Below are positions 39,401 to 51,560 of a stretch of DNA of 64,000 bases, piece by piece. A program made the translations under genes and the position numbers. The notes beneath the pieces were generated by a model, which made no database searches, was not told the DNA's origin, and saw only the letters and a program-made list of their open reading frames with translations. The DNA is from Vanilla planifolia (lineage: Eukaryota; Streptophyta; Magnoliopsida; Asparagales; Orchidaceae). The stretch covers positions 30,001-94,000 of the forward strand of contig JAIUJO010000092.1 in NCBI GenBank assembly GCA_023846275.1. Direction: 5' to 3'. Each line of letters opens with the position of its first letter. Positions within the stretch are counted from its first letter, which is position 1.

Positions 39401-41919
39401 AAGTGTATATATCTGTGCACTTGTGCATGTATTAGTGATTGTGTGTGTGTGTACACAAGAGTGTTGTGTTCTTATGCATCTAAATATGTGTGTACACTCG
39501 ATTGTCTGGATGAGTGAGCGTGCTTATATGTGTGTGCATGCATGTGTGCATTTCTGTCTTTTTATGTTTGTGCATGTTTATGTACTTGTGTGTGTGCCTT
39601 TATGTATTTGTGTATGTGCACTTATACATGTGTGTGTGTGAATGTAGTTCCATGTGTATGTGTGTACATGTTTTTGTATTGGTGTAAGCAAATGCATATG
39701 TTTGTGTGTGTTTGTGTGCATCTATGCATGTTTTTGTGTGTGTGTGTGCATGTATGCATATGTATGATTGTGTGTGTGGGTGTGTGCATGTGTTCTTGTG
39801 TATGTGTGGGTGCATCCATGTGTGCTTTTGTGTGCATATTCATGTGCATATGTTTATGTTAGTATTTGTGTGTGTACATGTGTGCATATGTTAGTAGTTG
39901 TGTGTGAGTGTGTGTATATTCCTATGCTAGCTCATGCATGTGTAAGTGAGTTCTTGTGTGTGCATCTATCTGTATGTTTGTGTATGTGTGTTTGTGAGTT
40001 TATGCTTGTATGTGTTTGTATGTGTGCATGTGTGTGCATGTCCAAGTATGTTCCAATTTATGTGAGTGTGCATGCATGTTTATGTGTGTGGGTGCACAAG
40101 TGTGGGTCTATGGATTCATGAGAATGTGTTGCTATGCACTTACATGTGTGTGCATCTATCTGAGGTTGTGTGTCTACATGCATGTGCATGTGTGTAAGCA
40201 TGTATATGTGCGTGTGTGTATGTGTGTGCATGTGTGTGTGTGTGTGTGTGCATGTGTGTGTATATGGGCTTATGTGTGTTTTTGCAAATGAGCTAGTGTT
40301 GTTGTGCATGAGTGTGTGGGGGTTAAATTTTTTGATGTTTGTGCACATGCATGAATGTGTGCATCTGTACATGTGTGTACATGCACATATATGCATGTGT
40401 GAAAGTGCACCATGTGTGTATGCATGTGCATGTTCATATATGTGGGAGTGTGCATGTGTGTGTGTGCATATGCATTTTTGTACACATGTGTGTGTGTGCA
40501 TATGTGTGTTCATGTGTGTGTACATTTGTGTATTCATGTGTGTGTGGTTTTGAGTGCATGTGTGTGTGTGTGAGCAAGTGTGTGTGCACATTTGCTTATG
40601 CACGTGCGTTTGTGTTTCTTTTAGTGACTATTTCTGCATGTGTCTATGTGTGTACAAGTGCAAGCATGCATGTGTGTGCATAGTGTGTGTATATGCATAT
40701 GTGTGTATGTATGAATTGATTTGTGTGTGTGAATGTAAAGTTTTGTGTGTATACATTATGGTTGTTTATGTGATTACACATGCATGTGTGCCTTCATGTG
40801 CGTCTACATGGGTGTGTGTATTTGTTTCCACATGTATGGGTAAGTTTGCACGTGCATATGTGCTTGTTTGTGTGTCTATGCCTTTGCTTGTTCATGTGAG
40901 TACATGTGGGTATGAATGTGTATTCAAGTGTTGGTATAAGTGCATAGGTGTGTTTGTGTGCATGTGGATGTGTGTGTACATGTATGTGTGTGTGTGTGTG
41001 TGCATGTGGGTGCAAGCATGCATGTGTGCAAGTTGTCCACATGTCCATGAACATGTGTGCATATGAGTGCATGTGTGTGTGTGTGAGTCTGTGCACGTAT
41101 GTGTATGTGTGCATGTGTATGTGTATGTATCTACATTAACACTTGTGTATATGTGTACATATCCATACATCTCTATGTGATGGTGCTAGTGTGTGTGTGT
41201 CCATGCCTATGTTGGGTATATGCAAGTGTGTGTGCATGCATTTGCATGTCTATTTGTATGTTTGATCATTCATGCTTGTTTGTGCATGTAATATGTATTT
41301 ACATATGTACATTCATGTTTGTTTGCACCCTTGTGAGTGTGTTTATGTGTGTGTGTGCTTGTGTAGATATATGTGTATGCGTGTGCATGCATGCATATGT
41401 GGGCTTATGTTTGTCGATGTTTGTCTATTTATGCGTTTGTCTATTTGGGTGTGTGTACTTGTATATTTGTAGGTGTGTGCATCTATGTGCACATGTGCAA
41501 GCAAATATGTGCTTATGTGTGCATGTATATTTGTGTATATGTGAGTGCATGTGAGCATGTGAGCATGTGCATGTATGAGCATCTGTGTCATTTCACTTGT
41601 TTGTATGTGTGAGTATGTATGTCTGTTTGTGTGAGTCTATCTATACATGCATATATGCGTGCGTACAGGTGCACTTCTATGGATGTTTTTGTGCATGCCT
41701 TTATGTGTGTTCGTATATCTGTGCATGTTTCTATTTGTGTGTTTAAATATGCATGTCTGAGTGCGTGTAGGTGCATGTGTTTCTGTGTGTGTATATCTAC
41801 GTGTACTTGTTTGTTTGTGTGTGTGCATGTGTACATACTTCTACATTTGTTTGTGTGCCCATGTGTGTGCATATGTGCACATGTGCATACATGTGTGCAT
41901 ATGCGTGTGTGTGTGTATG

Positions 41920-43705
41920 TGTTAGTGCATGAGAGTGATTTTGTAATTGTGTATGCATGTTTGTCTGCATGCATGTGCATGTGTGTGAGTACATACGTAT
42001 TTGTGTTTCTGTTTGCTTGAGTACATGTGCATGCTTAGGCATGTGCATCTGTGTGTGTGCATGTGTATATGTGTGGGGTTGCATGCGTCTGCATGGCTGC
42101 ACATGTTCGTGTAAGTGGTTGTGTTTGTGCATGATCGTATGTTTGCATGCATGAGTATTCATGTTTATGTGAATTTGTTTGCATATGTGTGTCTTTGTGT
42201 GTGTGTGTGTTTCTTTGCTTATGCGTGTGCATATGGGTGTGTGAATGCTTTCATGTGAGCATATGTGCATGTGTACATATGAATTTATATGAGTATGTGT
42301 GTGTGTTCATGTGTCTATGTGTGTGCATATCTTCTTTTGTGCGTGTGCATGCATCTGTGTGTATGCATGTGTGTGTATGCATTTTGAGTTTTCATGTCCA
42401 TGTCCATTTTTGTGAATGTGCATGCATTTTATTATGTGCATGTGTGTACCTTTCTATGCATTGTGAGTATTAGCATGTGTGTGTAAGCTTATTTTGCTAT
42501 TTCTGCGTGTGCATGTGCATGTGTATAAGCACGTGCATGCACTTATGCATGTGTATACATTTGTGTGTGCAAGTGTGCACATTTATGCATGTGCATAAGC
42601 TTGTACTTTTCTGTACATGTGCATCCAAGTGTGCATGTGCATGTGTGTACATGTTTAAGTGTTTTTATGTGTGTGTGCTTATGCATGCATATGAGTTTGT
42701 GTATTTGCATGCTAGTGTGTGGCTATATGTGTGGACTTATGTGGGTGAGTATGTGGTTGTCTGTGTGGATGTGTGTGGGTTTGTGTGCTCATGTGTGTGT
42801 TTTTACATGACTTCATATGTGTGTGTACAAATATAATGCTTTTGTCAGTTTATATGTGTGCATGTCCGTGTGTTTGTGCTTGTGTGTGTGTGTTCATGTG
42901 TGTGTGTGTGTGTTTGCAAGTGTGCATGTATGCATGTGTATATACATTTGGTTATTCATGCATGTTTTTGTTTTTATGTGAGGATATGTGCATCTTTGTG
43001 GGCTTGTGCTTGTGTACGTACATGTGCATCTTTGTGCATGCAAATGTGTGTGTGCATGGGCATATGTTTTTGTATGTGTATGCTTGTGCATGCATGTGTA
43101 CAAGTGCACATTTGTGTGAGTGAATATGTGCATGTGCATGTGTATGTGTGTACGTATGAGTACATGTGTGCATGTTTTTGCATCTGTGTTCCTACACGTG
43201 TTGTGTGTGTAAAGGTGCGGGAGTGTGTGAATGTCTTAGCATGTTTGTTTTGTACATGTCTATGTGTACATGTATTTATGCATGTGTGCCTTCTCATGTG
43301 TGTTTGTTACATGTATGTGAATGTGTGTGTGTGAATTCATATATGTATGTGTGTGTTCATGTGCATAATTGTGAATGCACAGGTGTGTGTGTGCATGTGG
43401 GTGGGTGCTTGTATGTATTTGTGTGTATGTTTCATTATGGGTGTTTGTGCATGCATGCATATGTGCAAGCATGTATTTGTGTGCCAATTGGTCCATGTGT
43501 GTGTGCATCTATGTGTATGTCTATTCATGTGATTTTATACATATATATGTGCATGCATATGCATTTGTGTACATGTGTGCATGCATGTGTGTGGGTGTGC
43601 AAATGTGCATGTTTTTGTGCATGTGTTTTCATGTGTTTGTGCATGTGTGTGAGCACATGCTTGTGTTAACATGTTTGTACATGTGCATTCGTGTGCGTTT
43701 ATGTG
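41920..43705 (+). repeat. Segmental duplication, copy 1
   Basis: A long ordered match to 49155-51560 in the same orientation. Landmarks outside the TG background include GTTAGTGCATGAG (41921), TTTTGTAATTG (41939), TTTTGAGTTTTC (42381), GTACCTTTCTATGCATTGTG (42447), ACATTTGGTTATT (42944), TTGTGTACGTACATGTGC (43010), CTATTCATGTGATTTTATAC (43520) and GCATTCGTGTGC (43685). The order and these rare words make the homology secure despite low complexity. This copy has the single form of the segment that is duplicated in copy 2. Confidence 0.9.
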
Positions 43706-46700
43706 TACATGTCTATGTATAAATATGTGTTTGTGTGTGTGCATCTATGTGTGTATGCATGCACATCTGTGTTTGTGAGTTTAGGCATTTGCACATGTGC
43801 ATCTTGTGCATGTCTACATGGATGTGTTTTATCTTGTGTTTGCATATATGTGATCCTATTTGCATGTGTGTGTTTATGTGTGTGCTTGTGCCTATGCATG
43901 TGCTTGTGTATGTGTATGTGTTTGTTAATGGCTATATGTGCAAGTGTGTGTGGTTATGTGCATGTTTGTGTTGGTAAATGGGAGCACATGTTTGTGTGTG
44001 TGCATGTGTACTTGTGTGTATATGCAAGTGTGTGTATGTTTTTTCAACTCATACATGCATACAAGCATATGTGTGCTAGTGTGCGTGTGTGGGTAGATGT
44101 GTGTGCTTATGTGCATACGTGCAAGTATCCATTTGCATGTGTGTGTTTGTGGGTCAATGTGTGTGTGTCTCTACATATGTGTGTGCATGCACATGCATGT
44201 TTGTGCATCTGCATGTACATGTGTGCATTTTCATGTATGGATGTGTGTTTGCATTTATCTGTTAGTGCACACACTCGTGTGTGTGTGTGTGTGGGTGAGT
44301 TGTGTGTGCACATGTGTATGTGTCTTTGGTGTGTGCACGTACATATTTGTATATGCATGCATTCGATTGTTTGTGTGTGTATATGTGCATTTGTGTATTT
44401 ATTTGCTTATGCATACATGTGAGTGTGATTGTGTATATGTTGTGTGCATATGTTTGTGTATACCTGTGTGTGCCTATAGGCATGAGTGGGTGTGCATGCA
44501 TGTGCATGTGCTTGTGTGTTCATATACATATGTTTGTTTGCCTATGGGCATGTGTATCTTTGTGTTTAATTTGTGTGTGTGTCTATGCATGTATGCAATT
44601 GTGTGTGTGTGTGTGCATGTTTTGTGCAAGCATGTTTTTATGCTTATGTGTGTTTGTATGCTTGTGTGTGTGTGCGTAAATGCATACATGTGTCCCTACA
44701 TTCATGTGCACGTGTGCATGCATACATGCATGCATGGGTCTTGTGTGTGTGTTGATGCATGCGTGCATGTGTAACTATGTGTTGAGAATGTTTGTGCATG
44801 AGTGCGTCTATATGCGTTCATGTGTGTGGGTGCTTGCAAGTGTCAGTGCTTAATTTTTTTCTTTGCAAGCATGAGCGTGTGTGTGTGAGTGCGTATATGT
44901 GCTTATGTTTGCATGTATGTGTGCTCTTTGCACATACGTGTTTCTGCACGCATATATGGTTGTGTGTGTGAGTGTTTGCACATGTGTACGCATATATGTA
45001 TATGTGTTTTTATGCTTTAGTGCATGTACGCATGTGTTTATGTGCATGTGCTTATGTTACATTGTGTGTGTGTGTTGGTGATTGTGCATGTACATGTTTG
45101 TGTCTGTGTGTGTGCATATGTGTGTGCATGGCTTTGCATATGCTAATGTGTATCTGTATATGGGGTTTTTTTGTGTGCTTGCACATGTGTACATGCATTT
45201 GTATGTGTGTGCGTAGCTTTGTGTGCACATGTTCTTGGAAGAGTGTTTATGCATATGTGCAAATGTGTGTGTGGGGGTGTATGTGTGTTGATGTGTGGGT
45301 GTGTATCCTCATGTGTGCCCATGTGTGTTGTATTCTAGTGAATGCACAAACATGTGTGTGTTTGTGTGTGCTTGCATAGGGGTACATATGTGTGTGTGTG
45401 TGTGTGCATGTGAGAATGTGTGTGCATATCTATATATGCTTGAATGTGATTACGCATGAATATGACTGTGCATGTGTATGTCTACGTGTGCACACACAGG
45501 TATGCATGTTTGCAACTGTGACTACGTGTGTTTGTGTGTCTTCCTATGTGTGAATGCACAAGTGTGTGTGCATTTATGTTTGTTAGTGCATATGCATGTG
45601 TGTGCTTTTACATATATTTGAGTGTATGTGTGTGTGTGAATATATGTGGTTCTTTGTGTGTGCTTACTTGTGCATGTGTGTATATCTATGATTGTTCATG
45701 TGTTTATGTGAGTTTATGTGCATGTGAGCACATGTGTGTGTGCTTATGTGCTTGTGGTGGTGCATATTTTTGTGCATGTACATGTTTGTGTGGGACTGTG
45801 TTTGCATATGCACTTTTGTGAAAGTGTGTATTTGTGTGTGTGAGGATGCTTTTGTGCACATATGAAGCTATGTGTGTTTGTGCATCTATGTGTGTATGTG
45901 TGCATGTGTGTGTGTGTGTTTCTACACATACTTTAATGTGGTTGTATTTATGTGTGTTTGCATGAGTGTATGCATATTTGTGCATGTGTGTGTAAGTGTT
46001 GGTACATATGCTTGTGCATGTGGGGGTGTGTGTGTACATGTGTGAATGTCATGCATGCATGAAGACATGTGTGTGTATATTTGTGCAATCATGCTTTTGC
46101 ATGCGTGTGTGTGTCAGCTGTAGGTGTGCATATGTGTGTCCATGCATGTGTGTCCCCTTGTGTGTGTATACATGTGTGCATTTGTGTGTGTGTACATTTG
46201 TGCACATGGTGTGAGGTTGTGTTTTTGTTGTTGTGTGTGCATATACCTTGTGTATGTGCATGTGTAGGCATGCATATTTTTGTGAGTGTGCACACTTGTG
46301 TGAGTACGTGTGTGTATGCGAATGCATGTGCATGTGGAAGCGTATGTAGGCATGCATGTGTTCATGTGCACATGTATGCATGTGTGTCTATGTGTATGTT
46401 TGTGCATATGTGGAACTATGCATGTGTGTGTATGTTCGTGTGCAAGTGCATGTGTGGACATGTATGCATATCTGTGTGCATGTTTGTGCATGCATGTATG
46501 TGCATAAGGATGCATTTTAGTGTGTTCTTATGCATGTGTTTGCATTTGCATGTGCATAAATGTTCATGTTCGTCTGTATGCATTTGTGTCTATATGCTTT
46601 ATGTGTGATTGTGTGTATGTCTGTATGCATGTACGTATCTTTGTGTGTGTACATGTGTGTTCATGAGTGAATATGTTTGTGGTTGTGTGTGTGTGAGTGC

Positions 46701-47880
46701 TTATGTTTGCATGTATTTGTGAATGTGTGTGTACATATGTATGTGCATTAATGCATGCATGTGTGCATGTGTTCATGCATGAGTGCATGTATGGGTATGG
46801 TTTTGGGTGTTTGTGTGTGTGTGTGTGTCTACATTTTGTGCATATGTGAGTGTGCTTGCATGTGTAGATGTGTGTTTGTGTGTGTGTGCCTGTGTTGATA
46901 TGTGCACAAGTATGAGTTTGTGTGAGAGTGCATGTGTTTGTTGATACAAATACCTGTGTGTGCACACACCTATGTGTGCATAATTTGTTTGCGACACACT
47001 CATATGTGTAAGTACGAGCATGTGTGGGTCTATTCATGCTTGTGTGTGCCCACGTGTGTGTGTCCATGTGTGTGCGTATGATTGTGTACACACATGAGTG
47101 TGCATGCATTTATGTGTGTTGTGAGTGAGTGAATGTGTGGGTGTTGTTTAGGTATTTGTGCTTATGTGTGTGAGTGCATGCATTTCTATGTGTGCATATA
47201 TGTTTGTGTGTCTGTGTGCACGTGAATCTATGTTCTCATGTGTAAGTGTGTCTTAGTGTGCATGTGTGTATGTATGCATGTGTCTGTGTGTGCATACTTT
47301 TGTGTGCTATGTGCTCATGCTTGAGTGTAAGGTTTTGTGAGTTTGTCTTGGATGCGTGCATGTGTGTCCAATGGTATGCATGTGTGTGTATGAATGCACA
47401 AGTGTGCAAATTTTTGTGTGTTGTACACATATATGGTGCAAGTGTGTGGTTGCATGTGTGTCTGCATGTGCATTCATGTGCCTACAAACATGTGTGTATG
47501 CATGCCTATGTATGTTAGTATTGTCTTTATGTGTGTGTTTGTATGTAGTCCTCTCTATGTGTGCTTGTGTTGGTGTATTTATGTGCATCTGTGTGTATGT
47601 ATATGTATCTATTATGCACATAAGTGCATTTACGTGTGTGGCTACATGACTGTGTTTGTGTTTGCATGTGTTTTTGTGTCAGCATGTTTGTGGGTTTGTG
47701 TATGTGTGTATGCATCCACAGATGTGTGTGTGTGCTTGTACTATGTGTGTTCGCATGTGAGTGCACACATGTACATGTGTGTATGTGGATTCTTACATTT
47801 GTGTGTGTGGATGTTCATGCATGAGTGCATGTCTATGTGTAAGTAGGTGCATGCATGTATGTGTGCATGTGTGTATATGT

Positions 47881-47990
47881 GCATATGTTTATAGGTGTGT
47901 CTACCTGTGTATCTGTATGTGCATGTGTGTCTATTTGCATATGTTTATAGTGTCCCTACCTATGTATATGTGTGTGTATGCATGTGCACG
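47881..47990 (+). repeat. 56-bp tandem duplication
   Basis: GCATATGTTTATAG at 47881 recurs at 47937. Each is followed by a CTACCT(G/A)TGTAT segment. Two diverged copies lie end to end. Confidence 0.8.
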
Positions 47991-49154
47991 TGTGTATGTG
48001 CACATGTGTGTGCATGTGTGTGTGTATGCACACATGTGTGCATATGTGTAAGCATGTTTGAAGCTTTTGTTTGTAAATGTTTGATCACCCATGCATGTGT
48101 GTGTATGTGTGTGTGTGCATGCGTGAGTTTATGTGCACATAAGTGTGTGTGTTTGTGCATGTGTGCTTGTGTACCTATCTAGTTGCATATGTATATGCTT
48201 GTGCATGTGCTTGTACAGGTTTATGTACATGTGTGCATATCAAGGCATGTGAATGTGTGTGTGTGTGTGCATTCATGTGTTTGTGTGTGTGTGTATGCCT
48301 ATGTGTGTATTTTCAAGTTTGTACTCATTCATGTGTATAGGTTTGCAGGGGTATTTTTGCATGTTTTCGCACATGTGTATACATATTTAAACAATTTTGT
48401 GTTCGTGTTTGTGAGTGTGTGTGTGTGTGCATGGCTATGTGTACATATATGTGTATGTGTGTCTTCTTATGGTGTGCTTGTGTACATGTTTCTGTGCTTA
48501 TTTCATTACATGCATATGTGTGCATGTGTGTGTGTGTATCCATATGTATGTGCATGTGTGTGTATGTGTTTGTTTTTGTGTTTGTGTGTTCACATGTCTA
48601 TGTGCATGGGTGTCTTTTGAATGTGTGTCATTTACGTGCACATTCTTGCACATATGTATATGTGTGTGCATGTGTGTATGCTTGTGTGTGTTTGTGTGCA
48701 TATGCATGTGTGCGAGCAAGTGTAAGCTGATGTCTTTGTGCTTGTGTGTGACCATGCACACATGTGTGTGTTTGTGCATGTGTGTGCACATATATGGGAG
48801 TGCTTTGTGTATGATATGTGTTGATGTGCATGCATGTGTACGGTGTGCATATGTGTACATGTCTGCATGTGTGCATGTATGTATGTGTGTGTGCTTGCAT
48901 ATGACTATAAGCATGTATCTCTTTGTGTGTGTGTGTGTGTGCATTTGTAGGCACTTATTTGTGTGCATGTATATGTGTATGTGTTTGAGGTTGAGCATGT
49001 TTGTATGTGTGTGTGCATGCATGCATATAAGTATGTATCTATTCATGAATGTTTGTGAGCATGTCTATTTGTGTTAGTGTGGGCATATGTATGCACACTT
49101 GCATGTGTGTGTGTCCCTATTTGCAATTTCATGGGTGCATGTACTTCTATGTTT

Positions 49155-51560
49155 GTGTTAGTGCATGAGTGTAAATTTGTAATTGCGTATACAAGTTTGT
49201 GTACATGCATGTTCATGTGTGTGTGTGAGTACGAACGTATTTGTGTTTTTGTTTGTTTGTGTACATGTGTGTGTGCTTAGGGATGTGCATCTGTGTGTGT
49301 GCATATGTATATGTGTGGATTTGCATGTGTTTGCATGGCTGCATATGTTCATGTAAGTGGGTGTGTTTGAGCATGTTTATATGTTTGCATGCATGATTAT
49401 TTGTGTTTATGTGAATTTGTTTGAATGTTTGTGTGTGTGCTTATGTGAGCATATGTGCATGTCTACATATGTATCGATATGAGCAGGTGTGTGCATTCAT
49501 GCGTCTATGTGTGTGCAAATCTACTTATGCATGTGTGTGCATGCATATGTGTGTATGCATGTGTGTGAGCATGCATTTTGAGTTTTCAGGTGCATGTGCA
49601 TTTGTGTGAATGTGCATTTGTATGTGCGTGCATTTTCTTGTGTGCATGTGTGTACCTATCTATGCATTGTGAGTATCAGCATATGTGTGTGTGTGTGTCT
49701 ATTTGTTATTTGTGTGTGTGCATGTCAATGTGTCTATGCATGTGCATGCACTTGTGTGTGTACATTTTTGTGTGCGAGTGAGCACATTTGTGCATGTGTG
49801 TGAGCTTGTGCTTGTGTGTGTGTGTGCATACAAGTGTGCATATGTGTATGTGTGTACTTATTGGAGTGTTTTTGTGAGTGTGTGAATGTGCATGCATATG
49901 TTTTTGTGTATATGCATGCTAGTATGTGCCTATGTGTGTAGACTTATGCATAGAAGTGTTTGTGTGACTTAGTGTGTGCTTGTCTGTGTGTTTTGTGTGG
50001 GTTTGTCTGCTCATGTGCATGTTTTTATATGCCTTCATATGTGTGTACAAACACAATGTGTTTATCAGTTTGTGTGTATGCATGTTCATGTGTTTGTGCT
50101 TGTGTGTGTGTTTATGTGTTTTATGCATTTTGAGTTTTCAGGTGCTTATGCATTTGTGTAAATGTGCATTTTTATGTGCATGCATTTTCTTGTGTGCATG
50201 TGTGTACCTTTCTATGCATTGTGTGTGTGTGTGTGCCTATTTTGTTATTTGTGTGTGTGTGCATGTCAATATGTCTATGCATGTGCATGCACTTGTGTGT
50301 GTACATTTTTATGTCTGAGTGAGCACATTTGTGCAAGTGTGTGAGCTTGTTATTGTGTGTGTGTGTGTTCATGCAAGTGTGCATGTGTATGTGTGTACTT
50401 ATGGGGGTGTTTTTGTGAGTGTGTTCATGTGCATGCATATGTGTGTATGTGCATGCTAGTGTGTGCCTATTGTGTGGACTTATGCATAGAAGTGTTTGTG
50501 TGAGTTAGTGTGTGCTTGTCTGTGTGTTTTGTGTGGGTTTGTGTGCTGATGTGCATGTTTTTGCATGCCTTCATATGTGTGTGTACAAACACAATGCATT
50601 TATAAGTTTGTGTGTGTGCATGTTCATGTTTTTGTGCTTGTGTGTGTGTTTATGTGTGTGTTATTGTGCATGTCTGTGTGTGTGTATGTGTGCATGTATG
50701 CATACATATGTACATTTGGTTATTGATGCATGTATGCATGTGTTTGTTTTTATGTAAGCATGTGTGCTTGTGTACGTACATGTGCATCTTTTTGCATGCA
50801 TGTGTGTGTGTGTGTGTGTGCATGGGCATGTGTTTTTGTATGTGTATGCTTGTGCATGCATGTGTACAAGTGCACATGTGTGTGAGTGAATGTATGCATG
50901 TGCATGTGTGTGTGTATTTATGAGTGCATGTGCACATGTATTTGCTTTTGTGTTCCTACACATGCGTGTTTGCACACATGTGTGAATGTGTGTTTGAGTG
51001 TGTCTACGTGTGTGAGTGTGTGCATGTCTTAGCGTGTTTGTTTTGTTTGTGTCTATGTATGCATGTCTTTATGCATGTGTGCCTTCTTGTATGTGTTTGT
51101 TACATGTATGTGAATGTGTGTGTGTGTGTCAATGCATATATGTATGCGTGTGCATGTATGTGTGTGTCCGTGTGCATCTTTGTGAACGCACAAGTGTGTG
51201 TGTGTGTGTGGGTCCTTGTATGTATTTTGTGTGTATGTTTTTTGTGTGTGTGTGTGTGTGCATGCATGCATATGTGTGGGCATGTATTTGTGTGCCTATG
51301 AGTCCACATGTGTGTGCATTTGTGTGTATGTCTATTCATATGATTTTATACATATAAATGTGCATGCATGCATGTGTGTAGACATAAACATTTGTGTACA
51401 TGTGTGCATGCATGTGGGTGTGGATATGTGCGTGTGTTTATGCGTGTGTTTTCATGTGTTTGTGCATGTGTGTGAGCACGTGTTTGTGTGTTTGTGTGAG
51501 CATGTGCTTGTGTGTGCGCGTGAGCATGTTTGTACATATGCATTCGTGTGCTTTTATGTG
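49155..51560 (+). repeat. Segmental duplication, copy 2 (with nested tandem duplication)
   Basis: This is the direct-orientation partner of 41920-43705, about 7.2 kb downstream. Landmarks occur in the same order: GTTAGTGCATGAG (49157), AATTTGTAATTG (49172), TTTTGAGTTTTC (49576), ACATTTGGTTATT (50711), TTGTGTACGTACATGTGC (50769), CTATTCATATGATTTTATAC (51331) and GCATTCGTGTGC (51540). It is longer than copy 1 mainly because one segment of about 550 bp is present twice. Confidence 0.9.
49571..50660 (+). repeat. ~550-bp tandem duplication nested in copy 2
   Basis: ATGCATTTTGAGTTTTCAGG starts at 49571 and again at 50123, 552 bp apart. The copies share TGCATTTTCTTGTG, TATGCATTGTG, TGTTATTTGTGTG, GAGCACATTTGTGCA, ACTTATGCATAGAAGTG, GTGTTTTGTGTGGG and GTACAAACACAATG in order. 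The first ends near 50120 and the second near 50660. The two copies are closer to each other than to the single homologue in copy 1, so this duplication is younger than the segmental one. Confidence 0.9.

Noticed and set aside
41920..51560. CRISPR-like or regularly spaced repeat system
   Set aside because: The repeats are long diverged duplications with no constant short repeat and spacer structure, and the DNA looks eukaryotic.
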